A DNA stretch of 15,804 nucleotides from an uncultured Selenomonas sp. (lineage in GTDB: Bacteria > Bacillota > Negativicutes > Selenomonadales > Selenomonadaceae): assembly GCA_905373085.1 (NCBI GenBank), contig CAJPRR010000039.1:1-15804 (forward strand), written 5' to 3'. The translations under genes were made by a program, and so were the position numbers. Positions 6,447 to 13,061 of this stretch are shown one piece after another; the first letter of the stretch is position 1, and every line of letters starts with the position of its first letter. The notes beneath the pieces were generated by a model. It did no database searches. It saw only the letters and a list, made by a program, of their open reading frames with translations, and had not been told where the DNA came from.

Positions 6447-6487
6447 TTGACAAGGCTTTTTGACAGATTTTTGCAGACGTGTTTTAT
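6447..6487 (+). promoter_or_regulatory. mreB promoter region with two perfect -35 hexamers
   Basis: TTGACA occurs twice, at 6447-6452 and 6460-6465, 13 bp apart. The second is followed after 16 nt by TTTTAT (6482-6487), four of six matches to a -10. Transcription would start near 6494, giving a short leader that contains AAGGGAG (6505-6511). This makes an upstream in-frame GTG at 6479 unlikely as the start of mreB. The first hexamer has only TTTGCA at 17 nt, so its role is uncertain. Confidence 0.5.
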
Positions 6488-6523
6488 GGGATGCGTGTGA
6501 AGAGAAGGGAGTTTTATTTCAAC

Positions 6524-7564
6524 ATGTGGAGTCTTTTTGGTGGCTTGTCCCGCGATATGGGCATCGACCTTGGAACCGCGAATACATTGGTGCATGTGAA
6601 AGGCAGGGGCATCGTTCTGCGCGAGCCGTCTGTCGTAGCGATAAAGAGTGAGAACGGAGAGGTGCTCGCCGTCGGCGAGGACGCGAAGCGCATGATCGGC
6701 AGGACGCCGGGCAACATCATCGCCATCCGTCCGATGAAGGACGGCGTCATCGCCGACTTCGACGTGACGCAGGCGATGCTCAAGTACTTCATCCGAAAGT
6801 CGATGAACACGAAGTCCTTCGTGCGTCCGCGCGTCGTCGTTGGCGTGCCCTCGGGCGTGACCGAGGTGGAAAAGCGCGCCGTCATCGACGCGGCGCAGCA
6901 GGCGGGAGCGCGTGAGGCTTATCTCATCGAAGAGCCGATGGCGGCGGCGATCGGCGCAGGTCTTCCCGTCGAGGAGGCGACGGGAAGCATGGTCGTTGAC
7001 ATCGGCGGCGGCACGACGGAGATCGCCGTCATCTCGCTCGGCGGCATCGTCACGAGCCGCTCGATCCGCATCGGCGGCGATGAGATGGACTCTTCCATCG
7101 TGCAGTACATCAAGCGCCAGTACAACCTCATGATCGGCGAGCGCACGGCGGAGGAGATCAAGATCACGATCGGTTCCGCCATCGTGACGCCCGATGTCGA
7201 CCGCGACATGGACATCCGCGGCCGCGACCTCGTCAGCGGCTTGCCGAAGACGCTCTCGATTCGCGCGAGCGAGGTCAGGGAAGCCTTGAACGAGCCGATC
7301 TACAAGATTGTCGACGCCGTCAAGGGAACGCTCGAAAAGACGCCGCCGGAATTGGCGGCCGACGTCATGGATCACGGCATCATGATGACGGGCGGCGGCG
7401 CACTCCTGACGAACCTCGACAAGCTTTTGAGCCACGAGACGGGCATGCCCGTCCTCATCGCGGAAGATCCCTTGTCCTGTGTCGGCGAGGGCACGGGAAA
7501 GTCGCTTGAAAACATCGAGCTCTTAAAGCGCGTCGTGATGATTTCCAAGAAGTTGAGACAATGA
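6524..7564 (+). CDS. mreB: Rod shape-determining protein MreB
   Basis: 346 aa, the normal length for this bacterial actin. It polymerises on ATP into membrane-bound filaments that orient the RodA-PBP2 cell wall machinery. Actin-fold motifs are complete: GIDLGTANT (13-21, phosphate 1), VDIGGGTTE (158-166, phosphate 2) and GIMMTGGGALL (285-295, adenosine). The hydrophobic N-terminus MWSLFGGL probably inserts in the membrane. The start at 6524 is chosen over GTG 6479, ATG 6491 and GTG 6497 because it gives the family-typical short lead into GIDLGTANT and lies after the likely promoter; the ribosome site spacing (12 nt) is a little long. It is first in the unit and overlaps mreC by 4 nt (ATGA). 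Confidence 0.97.
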   Translation: MWSLFGGLSRDMGIDLGTANTLVHVKGRGIVLREPSVVAIKSENGEVLAVGEDAKRMIGRTPGNIIAIRPMKDGVIADFDVTQAMLKYFIRKSMNTKSFVRPRVVVGVPSGVTEVEKRAVIDAAQQAGAREAYLIEEPMAAAIGAGLPVEEATGSMVVDIGGGTTEIAVISLGGIVTSRSIRIGGDEMDSSIVQYIKRQYNLMIGERTAEEIKITIGSAIVTPDVDRDMDIRGRDLVSGLPKTLSIRASEVREALNEPIYKIVDAVKGTLEKTPPELAADVMDHGIMMTGGGALLTNLDKLLSHETGMPVLIAEDPLSCVGEGTGKSLENIELLKRVVMISKKLRQ

Positions 7565-8637
7565 GCCGCATACGCAGAGACGACCAAGACTCGAACCGCA
7601 AGGTCTGGCTGCTCCTCGTTTCGCTCGTCTGCGTCCTCTGCTTGGTGTTCTTTGCAGGAAAGGGCAGGTTTCATTCCCCGTTCTTGAGCCGTGCCGCCGC
7701 GACGGTGCTGCGCCCCTTCCAGTCCATGACGGCATGGGCCGGCGACAAGATCCACTATCTCGGCACGGAGTTTTGGGAAATCTATTACGTCTACGACCAG
7801 AATCGTATGCTGAAGAACGAGGTGGAGGAACTGCGCGTGCAGAATCTCGAAGCGAACGAGGCGCTTGCCGAGAACGTGCGTCTCAAGGCGCTTCTCGGCT
7901 ACAAGCAGACGAAGACGCAGTTCGATCTCGTGGCGGCTCGCGTCATCGGGCGCGACTATGCGACGTGGTCGGGCGTCATCGTCATCGACCGCGGCACTTC
8001 GAGCGGCGTGCATGAGAACATGCCTGTCGTGACGGAGAAGGGGCTTGTCGGCGTCGTCGTCGAAGCCGCGCCGTACTCTTCGAAGGTGCGGCTGATCCTC
8101 GATCCGCGAGCCGCCGTCGGCACGCTCGTGCAGCGGCAGGAATCGCGCGTCGCGGGCATCGTCGAGGGCGATCCGGCCAATCCTCTGATGCCGCGCATGA
8201 AGAACATCCCGAAATCCGCCGATGTCATCGAAGGTGATGTCGTCGTGACGTCAGGCTACGGCGGCGTCTATCCGAAGGGCATCCTCGTCGGCACGGTCAA
8301 GATGCTGAAGAACGACGAGGGCGGCCTCTTGAAGTATGCGGTCTTGGAGCCTGCCGTCGATTTCCAGCGACTGGAGGACGTCGCCGTCATCGTGGCGTCG
8401 CGCGAGGCGCCGCCCGCGCCGATCACGCCGCCCGCGCAAACGCCGGGCACGGAGACGGATCCGGCCGCCGAGAAGGCGGCGGCTGAAGAGGCGAAGCGTG
8501 CGGCATCGCAGCCTACGCCTGCGCCTCCTCAGCCTGCCGCACCGTCGCAGCCGAAGCAGCCGCCGAAACAGCAGAACGCCCAGCCCGCCGCACAGCCGCA
8601 GGGTGCGCAGAAGCGCGAGGCAGGTGCGCGGCCATGA
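7561..8637 (+). CDS. mreC: Rod shape-determining protein MreC, with a Pro/Ala/Gln-rich tail
   Basis: 358 aa bitopic membrane protein linking MreB to the periplasmic elongation enzymes. One membrane helix lies at about 15-32. A coiled coil follows (about 80-112, NRMLKNEVEELRVQN onward). The two-barrel MreC core spans about 120-280, with GVHENMPVV and GLVGVV early and GGVYPKGILVGTV near its end. Residues about 281-358 form a low-complexity tail rich in Pro, Ala and Gln that many MreC proteins lack; it is presumably disordered and extracytoplasmic. The gene overlaps mreB by 4 nt and mreD by 4 nt, so the three are translationally coupled. Confidence 0.95.
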   Translation: MSRIRRDDQDSNRKVWLLLVSLVCVLCLVFFAGKGRFHSPFLSRAAATVLRPFQSMTAWAGDKIHYLGTEFWEIYYVYDQNRMLKNEVEELRVQNLEANEALAENVRLKALLGYKQTKTQFDLVAARVIGRDYATWSGVIVIDRGTSSGVHENMPVVTEKGLVGVVVEAAPYSSKVRLILDPRAAVGTLVQRQESRVAGIVEGDPANPLMPRMKNIPKSADVIEGDVVVTSGYGGVYPKGILVGTVKMLKNDEGGLLKYAVLEPAVDFQRLEDVAVIVASREAPPAPITPPAQTPGTETDPAAEKAAAEEAKRAASQPTPAPPQPAAPSQPKQPPKQQNAQPAAQPQGAQKREAGARP

Positions 8638-9134
8638 TCAGCTACCGCAAGATCTTCCTTTGGATCGCGTTCGTGCTCGCCATCTTCGTCCTGCAGACAT
8701 CGTTTTTTCCCATATTTTCGTGGAACGGCGTCTCGGTGAACCTCATGCTGGTTCTGACCATCTCGTGGAGTCTCCTTTACGGGGCGCGGCAGGGAGCTTT
8801 CCTGGGATTCATGACGGGACTTCTGCAGGATCTTGCCACGGGCATGTTCTTCGGCATGGACGTTTTTGCCCTGACGGTCATCGGCTATGCCACGGGCGCA
8901 TTTTCGCGCAACGTGTTCAAGGATCCCGTGTTCCTGCCCGCGATGGCGACGATGTGGGCGACGGTCGCGCACTATTTCTTCGTTTTCGTTCTCATGCTGC
9001 TTCTCGGCTACGGGTTCAGCCTGTTCTACATCGTCAAGACGCTCCTTCCGGCGCTCTGCTGGAACGTCTTTTTCGCCTATCCTGTCTATCGTGCGACGAG
9101 CCGCATGAAAGAATGGCTGGGGAAGCGGAAGTAG
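8634..9134 (+). CDS. mreD: Rod shape-determining protein MreD
   Basis: 166 aa integral membrane protein with five or six hydrophobic segments, the usual size for MreD. It belongs to the MreBCD elongasome scaffold in the cytoplasmic membrane. The N-terminal helix (about 8-28, FLWIAFVLAIFVLQTSFFP) and GFMTGLLQDLATGMFFGMD (60-78) match the family pattern, including the G-x-x-x-G-LLQD stretch seen in MreD. The ATG overlaps the mreC stop in an ATGA. A 200-nt gap follows before the PBP2 gene, breaking an otherwise tight operon. Confidence 0.93.
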   Translation: MISYRKIFLWIAFVLAIFVLQTSFFPIFSWNGVSVNLMLVLTISWSLLYGARQGAFLGFMTGLLQDLATGMFFGMDVFALTVIGYATGAFSRNVFKDPVFLPAMATMWATVAHYFFVFVLMLLLGYGFSLFYIVKTLLPALCWNVFFAYPVYRATSRMKEWLGKRK

Positions 9135-9183
9135 CATGCAGGGAGATGTCGCTTCAAAGAAGAGCATCCTTGAGAAAGCTGCA

Positions 9184-9215
9184 CGCACAAACGTCCGCTT
9201 CGTGGACATTGTGCG
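9184..9215 (+). promoter_or_regulatory. First hairpin of the mreD-PBP2 gap
   Basis: CGCACAA (9184-9190) pairs perfectly with TTGTGCG (9209-9215). Inside, GTCCGC (9193-9198) pairs with GTGGAC (9202-9207), one G-U, around TTC. No T tract follows, so it is not a standard terminator. It starts 49 nt after the mreD stop. It could be an RNA-stabilising or processing structure. Confidence 0.5.
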
Positions 9216-9224
9216 CCGCCGTTA

Positions 9225-9277
9225 ATGAAAGCTGCCCAATCCGTCTGCGCCTTCGGCTTGACTTCTTGGACTTTCAT
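9225..9277 (+). repeat. Hairpin repeat, copy C
   Basis: ATGAAAG (9225-9231) pairs with CTTTCAT (9271-9277), and CCAA (9236-9239) with TTGG (9266-9269). An inner GTC (9243-9245)/GAC (9260-9262) and an apical GCC/GGC around TTC complete it. The 34-nt core is 91 percent identical to copy A, over 9 kb away, while the outer stem differs and remains complementary. It lies in the leader of the PBP2 gene. Confidence 0.68.
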
Positions 9278-9287
9278 GGTAATGGTC

Positions 9288-9309
9288 AAGGCGCCTCGCG
9301 GGGCGTCTT
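9288..9309 (+). terminator. Weak terminator-like hairpin before the PBP2 gene
   Basis: AAGGCGCC (9288-9295) pairs with GGCGTCTT (9302-9309), eight pairs with one G-U, around a 6-nt loop. It is followed by CTTGTCT, a poor T tract. It ends 11 nt before the ribosome site GGGGAG (9321-9326). It may attenuate readthrough from mreBCD or shield the ribosome site. Terminator activity is uncertain. Confidence 0.35.
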
Positions 9310-9334
9310 CTTGTCTGAATGGGGAGATATACCT

Positions 9335-11152
9335 TTGGAAGAAAATGAAAACGAGTATGCAGGGCGCATGCGCGTGCTCGGCGGCGTCATCATCGCCGTC
9401 ATCACCGTGCTGCTCCTGCGGCTCGTCTATCTCCAGATCTACGACGGCGACTACTATGCGAGTCTCGCGGACGGCAATCGCATCCGCATCATCCCGAGCG
9501 TCGCGCCGCGCGGCAACTTCTTCGACCGCAACGGCACGCCGCTCGTCATGAACCGCCCGAGTTTCACCGTGTCGCTCTTGCCGCTGTCGGGTACGATTCC
9601 CGAGGACGTCATCGAGCGATTGTCCGTCCTCCTCCATGTGCCGACGGAAGAGATCCACAAGAAGATCGACGCGCATGTGGGCTTCGATCCCATACGCATC
9701 AAGCAGGACATTGGCCCTGAAGTTTACACGATCATCGAGGAACAGCGCGACAAGTATCCGGGCGTCATGATCGAGGCGCAGCCGATTCGCGACTATATCT
9801 ACAAGACGTGGGGCGCACACGTCTTCGGCTACGTCAGCGAGATCAGCAACGAGGAGCTGGAAAAGCGCAAGGAGGAAGGCTACAAGTCGGGCGACATCGT
9901 CGGCAAGTTTGGCTTGGAGCGCGTCTATGACAAGACGGTGCGCGGCACGGACGGCGGCAGGCAGGTCGAGGTCGATGTCGCGGGCAAGCCCGTGAACAAC
10001 CTCGGCACGAAAGAGCCTGTCGCGGGCAATGACCTCGTCCTGACGATCGACGCGACGATCCAAGTCGCCGCCGAGCGAGCCATCGACCAGCAGCTTTCCG
10101 CCATCGGAGCCCATGCGGCGGCAGCCGTCGTCATGAACCCGCAGACGGGCGAGGTGCTCGCTCTCGTGAGCCGCCCGTCGTTCGATCCGAACCTCTTTGT
10201 CAACGGCATATCGACGAAAGATTGGAAAGTCATCAACGAGAACCCGTATCATCCGATGGACAACAAGGCGATCACGGGCGAATACCCGCCCGGATCGACC
10301 TTCAAGATCGTCACGGGCACGGCCGCGCTGCAGGAAAATGTCGTCTCGCCGAATGAGATCATCTATGATTCCGGACGCCATTGGATCATCCCCAAGGGCA
10401 ACGCGGGCGGCGAGGCGCTCGGCCCGATCAACTTCATCCAGGCGCTCGCCCATTCGGACAACGTCTACTTCTACGAGATGGGCAACCGCCTTGGCGTCGA
10501 TCGCCTCGGCGAGTATGCGCGCATGTTCGGCGTCGGCTCGAAAACGGGCATCGACCTGCCCTACGAGGCCGAAGGCCTCGTGCCGAGCCGCGAGTACAAG
10601 AAGAAGGTCTACGAGGACGACTGGTATCTGTCGGAGACCTTCGATGCGGCGATCGGGCAGGGCTTCGACCTTGTGACGCCGGTGCAGGCGGCAGCCATCA
10701 TGGGCGCGATCGCGGCGAACGGCGACCGCTATCAGCCGCATCTCGTGCAGCGCATCGTCAGTCCTGAGGGCAGGACGGTCGAGACGGTAAAGCCCAAGCG
10801 CATCGGCGTGCTCGACGTGCGCCCCGAGGTCATCTCGCTCGTGCAGCAGGGACTCAGGGACGTCACGAAGTACGGTACGGCGGCGGCGGCTTTCGGTGCA
10901 CAGTATCCCGTCGACATCGCGGGCAAGACGGGCACGGCGGAGAACTCGCAGGGGCGCGATCACGGCTGGTTCGTCGCCTACGGGCCGTTCAACAATCCGA
11001 CGGTCGTCGTCGCGGTCATCGTCGAGCAGGGCGGTTTCGGCTCGCTGTCCGCCGTGCCGATCGGCAAGAAGATCCTCGATGCGGCTTTTGGCCTCGATAC
11101 GCCCGAAGTCAAGGCCGTCCGCCAAGAAGTGGCGGCGCGGCAAAAATCTTGA
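9335..11152 (+). CDS. mrdA: Penicillin-binding protein 2 (elongasome transpeptidase)
   Basis: 605 aa with a TTG start. The class B PBP cross-links new peptidoglycan together with RodA. One N-terminal membrane helix lies at about 14-33. The pedestal domain carries APRGNFFDRNG (57-67) and GKFGLERVYD (190-199). The transpeptidase domain has all three catalytic motifs: STFK (321-324, nucleophile Ser321), SDN (374-376) and KTGT (531-534). The start at 9335 is preferred because GGGGAG (9321-9326) lies 8 nt upstream; the next in-frame ATG, at 9368, lacks a ribosome site. An open frame extends back to 8336 through mreC and mreD, but this is a shadow. Position between mreD and rodA supports PBP2 rather than the septal FtsI. 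Its stop overlaps the next promoter. Confidence 0.95.
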   Translation: MEENENEYAGRMRVLGGVIIAVITVLLLRLVYLQIYDGDYYASLADGNRIRIIPSVAPRGNFFDRNGTPLVMNRPSFTVSLLPLSGTIPEDVIERLSVLLHVPTEEIHKKIDAHVGFDPIRIKQDIGPEVYTIIEEQRDKYPGVMIEAQPIRDYIYKTWGAHVFGYVSEISNEELEKRKEEGYKSGDIVGKFGLERVYDKTVRGTDGGRQVEVDVAGKPVNNLGTKEPVAGNDLVLTIDATIQVAAERAIDQQLSAIGAHAAAAVVMNPQTGEVLALVSRPSFDPNLFVNGISTKDWKVINENPYHPMDNKAITGEYPPGSTFKIVTGTAALQENVVSPNEIIYDSGRHWIIPKGNAGGEALGPINFIQALAHSDNVYFYEMGNRLGVDRLGEYARMFGVGSKTGIDLPYEAEGLVPSREYKKKVYEDDWYLSETFDAAIGQGFDLVTPVQAAAIMGAIAANGDRYQPHLVQRIVSPEGRTVETVKPKRIGVLDVRPEVISLVQQGLRDVTKYGTAAAAFGAQYPVDIAGKTGTAENSQGRDHGWFVAYGPFNNPTVVVAVIVEQGGFGSLSAVPIGKKILDAAFGLDTPEVKAVRQEVAARQKS

Positions 11153-11158
11153 TATAAT
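11150..11158 (+). promoter_or_regulatory. Extended -10 promoter for the min genes
   Basis: TGATATAAT (11150-11158) combines an extended -10 TGn with a perfect TATAAT. The TGA is also the stop codon of the PBP2 gene. The -35 region is poor (TGGCGG, 11130-11135, 17 nt upstream), which extended -10 promoters tolerate. Transcription would start near 11165 and give minC a leader of about 95 nt. Confidence 0.55.
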
Positions 11159-11171
11159 AGAGTTGTTGAGC

Positions 11172-11259
11172 AAGGAGGAATGATTCCGTCAAAGGTGTTG
11201 GAACCGTTCCTTGAATCCCCCGTGCGGCGTCTTGCCGCACACGCAAAAGCGAGGAAATT
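11172..11259 (+). promoter_or_regulatory. minC leader with a strong hairpin and a decoy ribosome site
   Basis: A perfect AAGGAGG (11172-11178) lies only 1 nt before an ATG (11180) that opens a 37-codon frame overlapping the minC start out of frame and ending at 11293. The small product is rich in Lys and Arg and is not recognised. Further on, GTGCGGC (11222-11228) pairs perfectly with GCCGCAC (11234-11240) around GTCTT, without a T tract. The minC ribosome site (GAGG, 11251-11254) is much weaker than the upstream one. Confidence 0.4.
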
Positions 11260-11961
11260 ATGGAGAAAGAAAGCGTATTGTTCAAGGGGCTGAAGACGGG
11301 GCTTCTGCTCGTGCTGGCAGGAAAGCCTGAGTTTTCTGCGGTCGAGCGCGAGATTCGTGAAAAGCTGGAATCGAGCGCCCTGTTCTTTCGGCGCGGCACG
11401 GTCATCGAGTGGCGCACGGGGACGTTCACGGCGAAGGAAAGCCTCGCGCTGAAGAAGCTCTTTCTGCAGCACGGGCTGTACTTCCGTGAGATGAAGGAGG
11501 AGGCCGGCGTGAAGAAGCCTCTCGTCGGCGCAGCAGGAGGAGGGGCGGCAGCTGCGAGAGCGGGCGCCGTCCTCGGCATGAAGAAGGCGGAGCCTTCCGA
11601 GGCGAAGGCGGAGCCGGCCGCAGATAAGAAGGACGTGCAGATGCTCGTCGTGAACCGCACGCTTCGCGGCGGTCAGGAGGTGCAGAGCCAGGGATCGGTG
11701 CTCATCCTCGGCAACGTGAACCCCGGCGCACAGGTCATCGCGGGCGGCAGCATCGACATTCGCGGCACATGCCGCGGCATCGTCCACGCAGGAGCTTACG
11801 GCGACAGGGACGCCATCATCATCGCCGATCACTTGATGCCCGTGCAGATCCGCATCGCCGACGTCATAGCGCAGTCGCCCGAGCAGTATGAAAAGCCGGA
11901 GCTTGCCGAACGGGCGAGCGTGCAGGATGGACGAATCGTGATTGAACCGATAGAAAGGTAG
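11260..11961 (+). CDS. minC: Septum site-determining protein MinC
   Basis: 233 aa inhibitor of FtsZ assembly, recruited to the membrane by MinD. The N-terminal MinC_N domain (about 1-80) binds FtsZ. An Ala/Gly/Glu-rich linker at about 88-122 separates it from the right-handed beta-helix MinC_C domain (about 128-229), with NRTLRGGQEVQSQGSVLILG and the conserved GGSIDIRGTCRGIVHAGAYG. The latter holds the RGxxRGxxHAG pattern for MinD binding, with Cys in place of the more usual residue. The start has a modest GAGG 5 nt upstream. The gene stops 10 nt before minD, and the stop TAG overlaps the minD ribosome site. Confidence 0.96.
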   Translation: MEKESVLFKGLKTGLLLVLAGKPEFSAVEREIREKLESSALFFRRGTVIEWRTGTFTAKESLALKKLFLQHGLYFREMKEEAGVKKPLVGAAGGGAAAARAGAVLGMKKAEPSEAKAEPAADKKDVQMLVVNRTLRGGQEVQSQGSVLILGNVNPGAQVIAGGSIDIRGTCRGIVHAGAYGDRDAIIIADHLMPVQIRIADVIAQSPEQYEKPELAERASVQDGRIVIEPIER

Positions 11962-11971
11962 GAGGCAGCCG

Positions 11972-12775
11972 ATGGCAGAAGTTATCGTTATCACATCGGG
12001 AAAAGGCGGGGTCGGCAAGACGACGACCACGGCGAATATTGGCGTGGGACTCGCGAAGCGCGGCAAGAAGGTCGTGCTCATCGACACTGATACGGGACTC
12101 AGGAATCTCGACCTGCTCCTGGGACTCGAACGACGCATCGTCTACACGCTCGTCGACGTCATACAGAAGCGCACGACGTACAAGCGGGCGCTCGTGCGCC
12201 ACAAGAAGTATGAGACGCTCTTTCTGATGCCGACGTCGCAGGTCGCGGACAAGTCGGCGATCGAGCCGGAGCAGATGAAGGAGCTCATCGCCGAGATGAA
12301 GGCGGAGTTCGACTACATCCTCGTCGATTGCCCGGCGGGCATTGAGCAGGGCTTCCAGACGGCGGTCATCGCAGCGGATTGGGCGATCGTCGTCACGATG
12401 CCCGAGATCGCCGCCGTGCGCGACGCCGACAAGATCATCGGCAGACTGCAGAACGACGGCAAGGAGATCAAGCTCGTCGTCAACCGCATCCGCTCGCAGA
12501 TGGTCAAGGACGGCACGATGCTCGACATGGACGCGATCAACGACATCCTGTCCTTGCCGTGCATCGGACAGATTCCCGACGACGAGAAGGTCATCGACTC
12601 GGCGAACCGCGGCGAGCCGGTCGTCGACAACGCGAACTCGCTCGCGGGCAAGGCGTATGCCAACGTCGTCTCGCGCATCCTGGGCGAGGACGTGCCCTTC
12701 CTTGAAGCGCCGAACGAGAGCTTTCTGCAGCGCCTCAAGAACATGATCCTCGGAAGGGGGAAGCGCGATGATTGA
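11972..12775 (+). CDS. minD: Septum site-determining ATPase MinD
   Basis: 267 aa, the normal length. This ParA/MinD-family ATPase dimerises on the membrane with ATP, activates MinC, and is released by MinE. The deviant Walker A GKGGVGKT (10-17) has both signature lysine 11 and Lys16. Switch residues DTDTGLRNLD (38-47) and Walker B YILVDCPAG (115-123) follow. The C-terminal amphipathic membrane-targeting helix FLQRLKNMILGRGKR (251-265) is present. AGGAGG (11960-11965) lies 6 nt before the ATG. The coding end overlaps minE by 8 nt. Confidence 0.98.
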   Translation: MAEVIVITSGKGGVGKTTTTANIGVGLAKRGKKVVLIDTDTGLRNLDLLLGLERRIVYTLVDVIQKRTTYKRALVRHKKYETLFLMPTSQVADKSAIEPEQMKELIAEMKAEFDYILVDCPAGIEQGFQTAVIAADWAIVVTMPEIAAVRDADKIIGRLQNDGKEIKLVVNRIRSQMVKDGTMLDMDAINDILSLPCIGQIPDDEKVIDSANRGEPVVDNANSLAGKAYANVVSRILGEDVPFLEAPNESFLQRLKNMILGRGKRDD

Positions 12776-13046
12776 AGCTTTGCTCAAGATTTTCGGCAAG
12801 TCCGGCAAATCGTCGCGCGAGATCGCTCATGACCGACTGAAGGTCGTCCTGATCCACGATCGCTTGAGCGTTTCGCCCGAGGTCATGGACAAGATCAAGA
12901 CGGACATCATCCACGTCATTTCCAACTATGTGGAAATCAATCAGAAGGACATGGAGATCTCGCTCGCCAACGATCAGGATTCCGTCGCGCTCATCGCGAA
13001 CATTCCCGTGAGCCGAATGAAGCCCAAGGAAAGCAGCGGACGCTAG
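12768..13046 (+). CDS. minE: Cell division topological specificity factor MinE
   Basis: 92 aa, typical size. MinE stimulates MinD ATP hydrolysis and confines MinC/MinD inhibition away from midcell. The N-terminal membrane-binding segment is MIEALLKIFGK (1-11). The anti-MinCD region AHDRLKVVLIHDR (20-32) contains the conserved A-x-x-RL-x-x-x-L-x-HDR pattern. The topological specificity domain follows (about 33-82, VSPEVMDKIKTDIIHVISNY onward). An 8-nt overlap with minD implies coupled translation. The gene ends 15 nt before rodA. Presence of minE indicates a dynamic Min system rather than a DivIVA-only one. Confidence 0.97.
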   Translation: MIEALLKIFGKSGKSSREIAHDRLKVVLIHDRLSVSPEVMDKIKTDIIHVISNYVEINQKDMEISLANDQDSVALIANIPVSRMKPKESSGR

Positions 13047-13061
13047 GAGGCGCAGGGGAAA

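Noticed and set aside
9225..9551. A small frame starting at the hairpin (MKAAQSVCAFGLTSW...)
   Set aside because: No ribosome site precedes the ATG, and it runs into the PBP2 gene out of frame. Copies A and B2 translate to similar short peptides (QSVCACGLTSW, QSPASFGLDSW), so similarity comes from the repeat. A coding origin of the repeat cannot be fully excluded.
8336..11152. A single 938-residue open frame joining parts of mreC and mreD to the PBP2 gene
   Set aside because: The part before 9335 reads mreC and mreD in the wrong frame. It is Arg/Ser-rich nonsense. The PBP2 gene has its own ribosome site and TTG start.
9086..11173. A 695-codon open frame on the - strand opposite the PBP2 gene
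   Set aside because: It is rich in Arg, Asp, His and Val, as expected for the complement of GC-rich coding DNA, and shows no domain. The + strand gene has complete catalytic motifs.
11191..11240. T-box-like TGGAACCG motif in the minC leader
   Set aside because: The leader is only about 95 nt, with no specifier domain or terminator, and minC is not an amino-acid gene.
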